Source of the DNA: Opisthorchis felineus
Taxonomy: Eukaryota > Platyhelminthes > Trematoda > Opisthorchiida > Opisthorchiidae
NCBI GenBank assembly: GCA_004794785.1
Contig: SJOL01008653.1
Coordinates: 262,545 to 326,544, forward strand
Length of the DNA stretch: 64,000 nucleotides
Direction: 5' to 3'
The notes below the pieces were generated by a model. The model was not told the origin of the DNA and made no database searches. It was given only the letters and a program-made list of their open reading frames with translations. Both the position numbers and the translations under genes were made by a program. Below, piece by piece: positions 56,001 through 61,600 of this stretch (the first letter of the stretch is position 1; every line of letters starts with the position of its first letter).

Positions 56001-58606
56001 CAATGAAGAACAGCGACGGACTGGTGGATGATCGCATGATCCGGGTCCATGCAGGTATCCAATAGACAGTGATCGATCCTCGCCACCGTTAACTGATAGC
56101 AATGTGGTATGCTTATGTTCGGTGCTGATTCCTTGATGGGAACTATGTGATCAATGAATTTCCGCTGTTCCATAAATTGCTTGATGATCATCATTGGCAG
56201 CATATTATCGGTGTTCAGCACTTACACTTCCTTGCCGTACAAACATAGTTCGTTAGAGAACCTTATTGTAAAGAAAAAAAGTGGATGGGAAAAGGACTTA
56301 GTGCTAGCCCACCACTATCGTCCCGACGTGAGTACATCTCCAGGCACTCCAGATAGAGACTAACAACAGCAGCGGCATTGACATCGATTAGCAACCATAT
56401 TCTGTGGCGTCTTCAGCCATAAACAAAGGGTGGTCACGCGGACCCCATCCTGCAAGGCGAGTCTCACCGATAGCACCCAGAGTTTCCGTAATCTCTTTCC
56501 TATCCCTCTGGCAGGTCAAAGTTTGATTACCATCGCTTCGCCAATGCAGAGAAATGATCCGTGGGCACACACGTCTGCAGCAGGTAATCCCTGTTTTCCG
56601 TGCTTGTCGTGTCAAGTCTAAGACGACCACGTTTTCTGCGCCTCAGCAGCACTAAGTGGGCTTTCATATCACCAGGAACACAACGATATTTCAAGCTTTA
56701 GCCTGTTGTAAAGCAACCCTTAAAGAGTCCTAGAATCCATCTTTCACAGCTTCGAGACGTAAGCAGATGCAATAAACAGAGAACAATGAACCTCCTGTTC
56801 TCGAAATTCTCTCACAGAATTTACCAAACGAACCTGGCGGAGGCGACTGTCAGCGGGTGATCTTGTAAGTCAAGCTTGAGTGAAAGCCTCAAGGTGGGGT
56901 ACGTCAAATAAGCTTCCTTCGGTTGGGGCAACCTGGAAGTATCATCCGCCATTGTAGCTCTTCTTTCACCGGCCATCTCCCCCAACCCCTCCCCACCCAT
57001 CGAATGATGCAGTGCGACCAACCCATCTGCTAGTCCCCTAGTCATTGTTCCGTGTCTAAATAGAAATAAAAATAAACCAAAACAATCACTTACTAACCTT
57101 AAAAGTTCTGATCAGCGTAACCAGGTCACTCAAACACCGGATAAACGAGAGCTTGAAGAATGACAGAGAACGCTGGTGGATAACGAAGACTCAGGAGATT
57201 GAGAAGGCTTTCGCTTCAGGCAACAGCCGCGCTCTATTTCAGGTGATTCGATCAACCGCTCTAAAGAAGGCAGGTGTCAGTGAAACAATATGCGAAAAAG
57301 ACGAAACAGCAATTCACCCCCTCAATCGTCGTCTTGAGCGTTGGACTAATGACTTCAAAGAACAGTTCAGCTAGTCTCCTTCAACAAAACCGCTGGAAGA
57401 ACCCAGTGGGCCTGAATGGAACATCGACACCAGCCCACCATCAAAGAAGGTGGCGAGGTTCTGATGAACAGGTCTACATCCATACTGCGGAAGATTTGGA
57501 ACGAAAACAGAATACCAGCCGAATGCGGCTCGTCGATCGTCATCCCAGTTTTCAAAAAGGACGCAATAAAGTCATGTGAAAACCATCGTGGTATCAGCCT
57601 GGTATCCGTCGCATCTAAAGTGCTCTTTGGCAGTTTTTTTGCCTACGTTGATCGATTATCGGGTGAGACAGATTCGTGAAAATCAAGCTGAATTGGACTC
57701 TGGCCGAGGGTGTATCGAGCATATCTTTACCTTGAGACAAATTCCTGAACAGCGCCACTCGTTCATTGGTCATTTTTCTTGATCTGAAAGCTGCTCTTGA
57801 TTCTGTCGATCGTGAGAAACTTTGGCAGTGTTTGGTGATCAAATGTGTCCCTTCCAAATTTATAGCCCTTATGAGGGCACTGTATGCGACCTCCTGTGGG
57901 TGCGTACGACTGTACAGCAAGCTTTCGCCTGTGCTCACCCGTTCAGTGGTGTAAGACAAGGCTGTCCTTTCTCACCTCTCCTCTTCAACTTTGTTACTGG
58001 TGTGCTGCCTGAAATTTCTCTGCCTGCGCGGGAGTCGAAATGCTCCCGGGACGTTCCCTCATAGACATTGAGTATGCGGACGATATCACTCTTCTTGTTT
58101 GAGATCCTTCAAAAATGTAAACCATTTTGAATAACCTCTAACTCTGACACATGATTTGGCATGCGCTTCACACCTGCAAGTAGTAAAGTGCTGCTACAAG
58201 ACTGGGTTGGATCAAACCCACACCTCATGCTTGCAGGCGAGCCAATCGAGCTGGTAGATAATTTTGTTCGCCTGAGCAGCTCTGGACTGGCTGGAGATGA
58301 GGTTATTTCTCAAATCGGATAAACCTGGGCAGCTTTTGCCAACCTCAGACACACATGGCGCCGGCCTGACCTGATGAATGTTCGGTGTATGCAGATCGCC
58401 TTTCTTAGGTGACCAAACTGGATTTAACCCACTCCCAAATGGCTTAAACGGGCTGATCCCCATTATTTTTGCTTCCGTTGCCAGACGTCACAAACCAGTT
58501 TGGACCCGTTTTGCTGTTTCACTTTTACTCCGAATCGCAAACCTCATAACCACATGTTTTCTCTATTTCTCTCTTCTAGGTGGTCGTGTTGGATCTCCGG
58601 AAGTAG
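13854..58606 (+). CDS. TBL1XR1: TBL1X/TBL1XR1 orthologue (ebi), WD40 co-repressor subunit, 5'-partial, ten exons
   Basis: In animals this nuclear WD40 protein is a core subunit of the NCoR/SMRT-HDAC3 co-repressor complex and helps exchange co-repressors for co-activators; that role is family knowledge. The sequence shows ten exons (13854-14037, 17715-17844, 23699-23762, 31275-31372, 34872-34932, 41476-41597, 43532-43734, 49344-49509, 52807-52908, 58580-58606). They join with no frame conflict into 384 residues plus a TAG stop. All nine internal introns are GT-AG. Family signatures are evident: [100 protein letters not shown], and a C-terminus ending VLDLRK. Together they make eight WD repeats. 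The N-terminal LisH and F-box-like segment (roughly the first quarter of the family length) is missing from the window. The first exon begins in mid-codon, so an upstream exon must exist. Identity as TBL1 family is near certain; choice between vertebrate paralogue names is arbitrary. Confidence 0.96.
14363..14545 (-). repeat. tRNA-derived SINE, minus orientation
   Basis: The minus strand starts CAGTGGCTAAGGCGCGAAGC at about 14537 (A-box side) and has CTGACCGTGG near 14508. It ends AAAGGGTGTCACAGCTAAACAG near 14380-14401, the same terminus as the copy at 51923-52105. The B box is decayed. Confidence 0.7.
14542..14561. repeat. Perfect 8-bp inverted repeat between two SINE heads
   Basis: GCTGTTTC (14542-14549), a 4-base AGGG spacer, then GAAACAGC (14554-14561). 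It lies at the centre of the head-to-head SINE pair. Confidence 0.9.
14572..14752 (+). repeat. tRNA-derived SINE, best-preserved copy
   Basis: An A-box-like TAGCTCAATGG lies at 14580-14590 and a B-box-like GGTTCGAGCTC at 14624-14634. Then come the body motif GAACAACCTGGCAGTATCTC and the terminus TTACAGCTAAACAATTTTC. It has the same orientation as the TBL1 gene, inside its intron. Confidence 0.8.
17715..17844 (+). CDS. TBL1XR1: TBL1 exon b: end of WD1 and start of WD2
   Basis: Acceptor CGTAG, donor GTAAGT at 17845. The exon completes the split Gly codon, then encodes [11 protein letters not shown] (WD1 end), a variable loop ([20 protein letters not shown]) and [11 protein letters not shown]. 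It is 130 nt and leaves phase 0. Confidence 0.95.
17845..23698 (+). other. TBL1 intron b-c
   Basis: This 5.85-kb intron holds a damaged SINE at 22430-22525. I recognise nothing else. Short open frames on both strands show no family motif. Confidence 0.75.
22430..22525 (+). repeat. tRNA-derived SINE lacking its B box
   Basis: GAGATAGCTCAGTTGTAAAGG at 22433-22452 is the A-box side. The sequence then jumps from the anticodon-side region to CTGCTCCTGTCTAGACTTGAAC and CAACCTGGCAG, skipping the B box. It is also cut short at the 3' end. Confidence 0.65.
23699..23762 (+). CDS. TBL1XR1: TBL1 exon c: end of WD2
   Basis: A 64-nt exon encoding [20 protein letters not shown] plus D and the first base of a Gly codon. 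Acceptor TGTAG, donor GTAAGT at 23763. [11 protein letters not shown] is a strong TBL1-family signature. Confidence 0.95.
25490..27965 (-). mobile_element. RTE-like retrotransposon, best-preserved minus copy
   Basis: Read on the minus strand from right to left, endonuclease pieces come first: [20 protein letters not shown] near 27830-27890, then [20 protein letters not shown] and a [15 protein letters not shown] string (27515-27735). Next are the linker and the [21 protein letters not shown] near 26930-27000, a [10 protein letters not shown] motif A near 26740-26785, [18 protein letters not shown] near 26565-26615, and LEYADDIAL with YADD codons at 26468-26479. The C-terminal domain follows with [13 protein letters not shown] near 25900-25940. 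A 3' module with the ATCAGT/ACTGAT hairpin (25526-25543) and a short ATCATC stretch ends it near 25500. Frames are broken several times. It lies antisense within the TBL1 intron. Confidence 0.85.
30120..30330 (+). repeat. Dispersed repeat of unknown class, copy 1
   Basis: Matches 51185-51370 in the same orientation by eye. Shared motifs include GTCACGGTCAAC, TTTTCCAA(T/C)CCGT and GAAAGGCAGCAACGCTGCTT (GAGGAAGGCAGCATTGCTGC in the other copy). Both end near CAGAAAAC/CAGAGAAC. The minus strand of both has an AAFL(R/Q)GRT(G/D)WK(R/N)SALKSA-like frame, so it may be a coding remnant, but I do not recognise the family. Confidence 0.55.
30500..30627 (-). repeat. Second tRNA-like SINE family, copy 1
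   Basis: The minus strand carries an intact B box GGTTCAAATCC (30568-30578), followed by CCGGTATGGCCGAGGATG. The same arrangement, more decayed, occurs at 41760-41883. It is distinct from the GAGATAGCTCA family. Confidence 0.55.
30655..30732 (+). mobile_element. Solo RTE 3' terminus with perfect hairpin and GAT-repeat tail
   Basis: Only the last about 75 bases of the element are present: TACGGCAGCAAAGC, then the inverted repeat ATCAGTGTT (30684-30692), A, AACACTGAT (30694-30702), then GATGATGATGATGAT. Extreme 5' truncation is usual for LINE insertions. Confidence 0.7.
31275..31372 (+). CDS. TBL1XR1: TBL1 exon d: WD3 start
   Basis: 98 nt, acceptor ATAG, donor GTGAGT at 31373. It completes a Gly codon and encodes [49 protein letters not shown] is almost invariant in the family. 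Confidence 0.96.
31690..31990 (-). mobile_element. LINE C-terminal fragment
   Basis: Minus-strand frames show an [18 protein letters not shown] segment, then NEVRRSPE, then [13 protein letters not shown]. This mirrors the RTE C-terminal order LLYGCETW / EDxxRLxxFD / NAEVRRR / [12 protein letters not shown]. It is strongly decayed and frameshifted. Confidence 0.55.
32520..32720 (-). mobile_element. RTE-like endonuclease fragment
   Basis: The minus-strand frame [20 protein letters not shown] then NGAFDV...YAYTPTN matches the RTE endonuclease segment AALLDW.PVNSRLCAVRLNG ... SAYAPTN (compare 5540-5600 plus and 27830-27965 minus). No RT follows. Confidence 0.6.
33308..33322 (+). repeat. Poly-C run (C15)
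   Basis: Fifteen consecutive C residues on the plus strand within intron d-e. Length may be uncertain in the assembly. Confidence 0.95.
34872..34932 (+). CDS. TBL1XR1: TBL1 exon e: WD3 end
   Basis: 61 nt encoding [20 protein letters not shown] plus one base. Acceptor CACAG, donor GTTAGT at 34933 (not the usual GTAAGT). The frame joins exon f as [10 protein letters not shown], matching the family HSAPALDVDW. Confidence 0.93.
34933..41475 (+). other. TBL1 intron e-f
   Basis: 6.5 kb. I see no mobile element or other feature I can support in it; open frames are short and without motifs. Confidence 0.65.
41476..41597 (+). CDS. TBL1XR1: TBL1 exon f: WD4
   Basis: 122 nt, acceptor TTTTCAG, donor GTTAGT at 41598. 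It encodes [20 protein letters not shown] (first residue split), [20 protein letters not shown] and E. It matches the family WD4, including the unusual HVC in place of the canonical WD dipeptide. Confidence 0.95.
41760..41883 (-). repeat. Second tRNA-like SINE family, copy 2
   Basis: The minus strand has AACACGTCCGCTTAGCATTC, then a decayed B box region GGAGTTGAAACTCC and CGGTACGGCCAAGGAATG. Its order and spacing match 30500-30627. Confidence 0.5.
42075..42135 (-). repeat. Short dispersed repeat, inverted partner of 365-420
   Basis: Reverse complement of this stretch matches 365-420 (CTAATTGCC and GGATTCG motifs). Element type unknown. Confidence 0.5.
42415..42560 (+). mobile_element. RTE 3' terminal fragment
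   Basis: Diverged copy of the module at 1-175: GGCTACCTCGGAATGATTGT at the start, TCCCTTCCCCATCCAC, AAGGCTCTCAAA, a decayed ACATCAGCTTTAACTACTGA hairpin and ATATGCTG. There is no clear trinucleotide tail. It has the same orientation as TBL1. Confidence 0.65.
43532..43734 (+). CDS. TBL1XR1: TBL1 exon g: WD5 and most of WD6
   Basis: 203 nt, acceptor CCTAG, donor GTAGGA at 43735. It encodes [20 protein letters not shown] then [20 protein letters not shown] and [20 protein letters not shown], ending LCLA plus two bases of a Ser codon. It is the most conserved block of the gene in this window. Confidence 0.97.
44715..45000 (+). mobile_element. Short RT fragment of a LINE
   Basis: The plus-strand frame reads [20 protein letters not shown] then a CxxRxTS / VTPIVTRLL segment. 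This corresponds to the RTE/CR1-like RT block [29 protein letters not shown] (compare minus 26930-27000). Motif A and the YADD box are not found. Confidence 0.6.
46334..46354 (+). repeat. GATGAT microsatellite
   Basis: Imperfect (GAT)n of about 7 units. It resembles the RTE tail repeat, but no 3' module precedes it, so I call it a simple repeat. Confidence 0.7.
46860..48000 (+). mobile_element. RTE-like reverse transcriptase fragment, plus orientation
   Basis: Starts in the RT fingers ([20 protein letters not shown] near 46930). After a frameshifted stretch it has one long clean frame at 47252-47686: [20 protein letters not shown] (motif A at about 47264-47293), [19 protein letters not shown] near 47431-47487, and [13 protein letters not shown] with YADD codons at 47570-47581. 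A frameshift near 47655 leads to [20 protein letters not shown], and [18 protein letters not shown] near 47886-47940. It stops making sense at about 48000, before the LRWLGHVLRM block. It lacks endonuclease. Same family as 4880-8160, but without that copy's 11-nt RT deletion. Confidence 0.85.
49344..49509 (+). CDS. TBL1XR1: TBL1 exon h: WD6 end and WD7
   Basis: 166 nt, acceptor GATAG, donor GTGAGT at 49510. It completes Ser, then encodes [40 protein letters not shown] and [15 protein letters not shown]. It leaves phase 0, so the next exon continues as TGGLINSY. Confidence 0.96.
49549..49563 (+). other. Two ambiguous bases followed by A13
   Basis: NN at 49549-49550 precedes thirteen A residues, 40 bases after the exon h donor. 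This looks like an unresolved homopolymer. It does not touch the exon. Confidence 0.9.
51185..51370 (+). repeat. Dispersed repeat of unknown class, copy 2
   Basis: Partner of 30120-30330, same orientation, with shared GTCACGGTCAAC, TTTTCCAACCCGT and GGAGGAAGGCAGCA motifs. Confidence 0.55.
51923..52105 (+). repeat. tRNA-derived SINE, plus orientation
   Basis: A box TGGCTCCGTGG at 51926-51936 and B box GGTTCGAACCT at 51970-51980. Body motif GGGCGACCTGACAGTACCCC, then GCCCTCGTGCTTCCTCCTTG, terminus GTTACAGCTGAACAATTTTT. It is one of the two best copies. Confidence 0.8.
52807..52908 (+). CDS. TBL1XR1: TBL1 exon i: WD8
   Basis: 102 nt, acceptor TTTTCAG, donor GTAAGT at 52909. It encodes [20 protein letters not shown] then [14 protein letters not shown], in phase 0 at both ends. 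[11 protein letters not shown] is a family hallmark. Confidence 0.97.
53310..53710 (-). mobile_element. RTE 3' end fragment, minus orientation
   Basis: The left end has CATCATCACCATC (the antisense of an ATG-repeat tail) and a decayed ACATCAATATTGACACCGATG hairpin. To the right lie antisense 3' UTR and the C-terminal coding edge (GCACGAACGCAAATGACATC; compare ACACGAACGCCACTGACATC at 25677-25696). It is strongly 5' truncated. Confidence 0.6.
54110..56850 (-). mobile_element. RTE-like retrotransposon, internally deleted, minus orientation, with nested insertion
   Basis: Antisense C-terminal block at about 54230-54560, then RT remnants. The palm region is missing near 55245-55262, in the same place as in 8160-10060. 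Linker and endonuclease-side sequence run to about 56185 and resume at about 56535-56850 after a nested fragment. The stretch 55300-56110 is almost identical to 9100-9900. No intact frame. At about 56850 it meets the 5' end of a plus-strand element head-to-head. Confidence 0.8.
56186..56535 (-). mobile_element. Nested, 5'-truncated RTE 3' end inside another RTE copy
   Basis: Starts on the left with TTGATGATCATCATTGG (antisense tail) and a decayed hairpin near 56198-56222. It includes GGACTTAGTGCTAGC (antisense of the module at 1-50) and GACATTGACATCGATTAGCA, and continues to CCCCATCCTGCAAGGCG and TCTTTCCTATCCCTCTGGC. Host-element endonuclease sequence resumes to the right with GCAGCAGGTAATCCCTGTT, which corresponds to 27659-27680. 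Confidence 0.65.
56855..58375 (+). mobile_element. RTE-like derivative lacking endonuclease, plus orientation
   Basis: Starts with one 5' tandem unit and 5' region (56872-57060; compare 5062-5240). It then passes directly at about 57115-57130 into the linker [20 protein letters not shown] (about 57165-57230), skipping the roughly 1.16 kb endonuclease seen at 5310-6470. RT follows with [20 protein letters not shown] near 57550-57610, [20 protein letters not shown] near 57770-57830, [15 protein letters not shown], and IEYADDI with YADD codons at 58073-58084. It ends near 58375, before the C-terminal block. It is broken by frameshifts, including the same 11-nt RT loss as 4880-8160 (at about 57764). 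Confidence 0.82.
58580..58606 (+). CDS. TBL1XR1: TBL1 exon j: last eight codons and stop
   Basis: After a pyrimidine-rich acceptor (TCTCTCTTCTAG at 58568-58579) come VVVLDLRK and TAG at 58604-58606. The family ends VCVLDLRK, so this is the authentic C-terminus although only 27 nt are coding. The frame fits exon i in phase 0. Confidence 0.95.
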   Translation: MVVLDLRK

Positions 58607-61600
58607 TTGCTTGCTTACATCGGTTCCTTCGCACATTGATTAACCAACGTGCACCGTCATTCTGCGAGGTCTGCTCCCCACACCATAAACTTCGTCCTCG
58701 TCGGAGAAGGCTTGGATTCACTAGATCATGATAATTACTCTTCAACCCTGGTTCTTTCAATCGTATCCCGTAAAGCCGTGCAGCGTGAAAGTCTCTTGTA
58801 TAATCTAGTGATATGTAAATCGCCCTTATAAGATCGTATTCACAAGCAGACCCAGTTTCCTTGTATCTATACGGAATCTGTTCACAGGACCGTTTTCGTT
58901 GTGACAAATTTTCTCGCTGCTGACAATCATTAGTATTCTGCTTATCTGTTACATTGTCGACGTCCCACCAGCTACCCTGCTGGCCTTTTCTGCCCGCATT
59001 AATCCTCTCCTTGGGTCACTCTCTCCTCATTCCCTCATCACGGTCTTTTGAGCATTCTTCCTTGTCATGCTCAGGTTCTTCATCACCAGATTGTCCCTCA
59101 CTGCTCGCACAGACACTACAGGCAGCACGCATCACCGTTTGATCTCTTCTCGTGACTGGTCACCTCTTTTTCCTTAGTGTACACACGAGTGACAGACCGA
59201 CACCAACCGTGTGTGTATAGCATTCCACTAAGCTATCCAAACCGTGAGATTACGTCCTGTCTTGTAGGCCCTTCTCTCCTCGACGGGCCAACGGCCGAAT
59301 ATCCGGTGATCATCACAACCCCAGTGCCTGTCGATTGATTTTTTGGCTATTTTGTTCCCTTCCAAGACCTCTAGTTTATCCCTGTGTATTCTCTCTCCAT
59401 CGTTTTTTACGTTTCATACGGTTGAATCTCAGTCGTGAGATCATGTGACGTGTGGACTATCTTTCAGTGTTCGTTGGTTGTAGTGCACATCATTTTTTCA
59501 ACACCGCTTCATCTGTTTGGAAAACGCCATCCCGCAACTCCCTGCCGAGTTCGTCAAGCTACTGTTGACGTCTCTCTCCTTGTCCCGGCGATTTCGTGCA
59601 CCTATTATCTTTCTGTCTTTATCTTTTGTGACCACATTGTATCCGTTGCCAACACGTTCACGTAGACCGCTTTACAACTCTCCTTGTTCCTCGTCTTTTT
59701 TCCAGAAACATAAGAAACTGCTCACCATCACCGTTAGGGATTGTGTCAATTATCGCTAGAATTTCAATCATGCTTACTCTCCTGCTTTTATTAGGTGTGT
59801 GAATCCTGTTCTGTTTCTTCCTTTTCGGAGATGGTTTCTGTAACGATACTTGTCCTGTACATGGGAGATTAATCGTTTTGCTGTTGTTAACGTTGGACTG
59901 CTTAGGTTTAACTTTCCTTGCCATTAATCACTTTTTCCTTACTCCTCCCCTTTCTGCCCTCATCGGCGTTTGCATTTCTGTCGCATCTGGTTGGGGATCT
60001 TAGTATCTACCCGTCCATTTTCCCACGATCTTGTAAAAAATTTCTTTTACCCATCCCCGGTTGTTTAGCTTAGATCTCTTCTCTGGTCTCGTCGTTCGTT
60101 CAATCTCTGCGTCGCCCCTCGTCCAATCATTTCTTGACTCACAGTTCCCGATCTTGTGTGGCAAGAATGGTTGTTGTTTAGATATTCTTTTGTACTCTAC
60201 TATCCCTCCTCCTTACTGCCACATTTCCTGATGTCAAATTCTTCCGTTGCACCAGATACGTAGTGAGGGGTTTCATTGCTCTTACAGACCTCCCTTTGGA
60301 CTCCAAACGGCTTCCCATTGTACATTTACCCATTTTGCGTCAGCGGCTGAATGTAATTATTTGCGATTGAGTTTTATGAATTAAAACCGTCCAATTTGAC
60401 TCCACGACTGTTTCACGGTCAGTTTTTTCTTCCCCAGTGAGCCAATCGAGAAACGATGAAACGCCCTGCTTCCTCATGAGTAACATGGGTTGATGGCAAA
60501 GGCACTGTGTTCCGTACACGAGGCGTGACAACCTATGCTGATAAAAAACGCAGTATAACCCTTTCACAAGTAATCGGGCCATATTGATTGTTGCTTAAGC
60601 CTAATCAGCTCAGCTTTCACAAGATTAAGTGTTTGGTACGCGTGCTCTGCAGGCCCCGTTGTATGCTGTGCACTTTAATGTCCAGTCTCGTCTTATCAAC
60701 ACTTGAAATACTCCATCTAAGAAACTTTCATTGGCCAGGTGTTTACTCTAGGCAGGGTCGACTACTAAGAGTATAGACTCAGGTGCTGATGTCGCCAAGC
60801 AAAAGGTAGGGTCCGTAGATGGGATTCAAATCCTCGACCCCTGGCTTCGGGCCCCAATCTCGCCCCAAGGACTGTCTATAATATGCGCACTTTGGTTTAT
60901 AAAAACGATCTCCCACACCCACCTTTTTTACACTATCCTAGTGATCGATAACTTTATCCTGCGTTCCCTTCAAGTAGCCGTTAATACTGCGATGTACTCG
61001 CCCAAGTTAAACTATCAGTCAAACCAAGTTGAGCCATCAAGGTTTCGATGGTTTAACATCAATAGTAATGAAATAAGCTATTTAACTAAAGATTCGAGTA
61101 GCAAATCTTGATCGATTTTGAGAATTGTCCCTTCGACAGAGTCGTGTGGACAGTAATGTAATAGTAAGTGGGAATCCAATTTACCCCCAGCGCTGAAAGG
61201 TCTACTGAACACTGCGTGGGGGCACTGCACCCTTTGGCTATCTCGTGACTTGCGGTTTCTTCAGGTGACGAACTAATCGGACTCAACTCAACTTTGGTCA
61301 TCAACTGTACTGGCTGTTTGTGAATCCTACTTGGAGAAAGCAACTGAACATGTGTGCTCTGTGTGAGCAGGTCAGGTCCGCGTATTCTAGAATGAGTGAC
61401 TTCTGTGTATTGGTTTTAAATCGGCAGCTGGGGGTCACGTCATCCATCCGACTTGCTACGGGCTTGATTCTCGCCAATGAACACGGTTACAAGTTCGTGC
61501 CAGCTAAATACAGCACATATTTGAGAAAGTAGCTCCCCACCATTTGTAAGATGCGGAATTACTCCTACTGTTTGGTGGAATTGAACGTTCGCCTCACCCG

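Larger units (their letters stand above)
52909..58579 (+). other. TBL1 last intron, loaded with retroelements
   Basis: 5.67 kb. It holds RTE pieces at 53310-53710, 54110-56850 (with a nested 56186-56535) and 56855-58375, more than 4 kb in total. Only about 205 bases separate the last element from the final exon. 52909-53300 and 53715-54105 show nothing I can name. Confidence 0.85.

Noticed and set aside
59658..59924. 88-aa basic minus-strand frame in the TBL1 3' flank
   Set aside because: No recognised motif, low-complexity basic composition and no supporting context.
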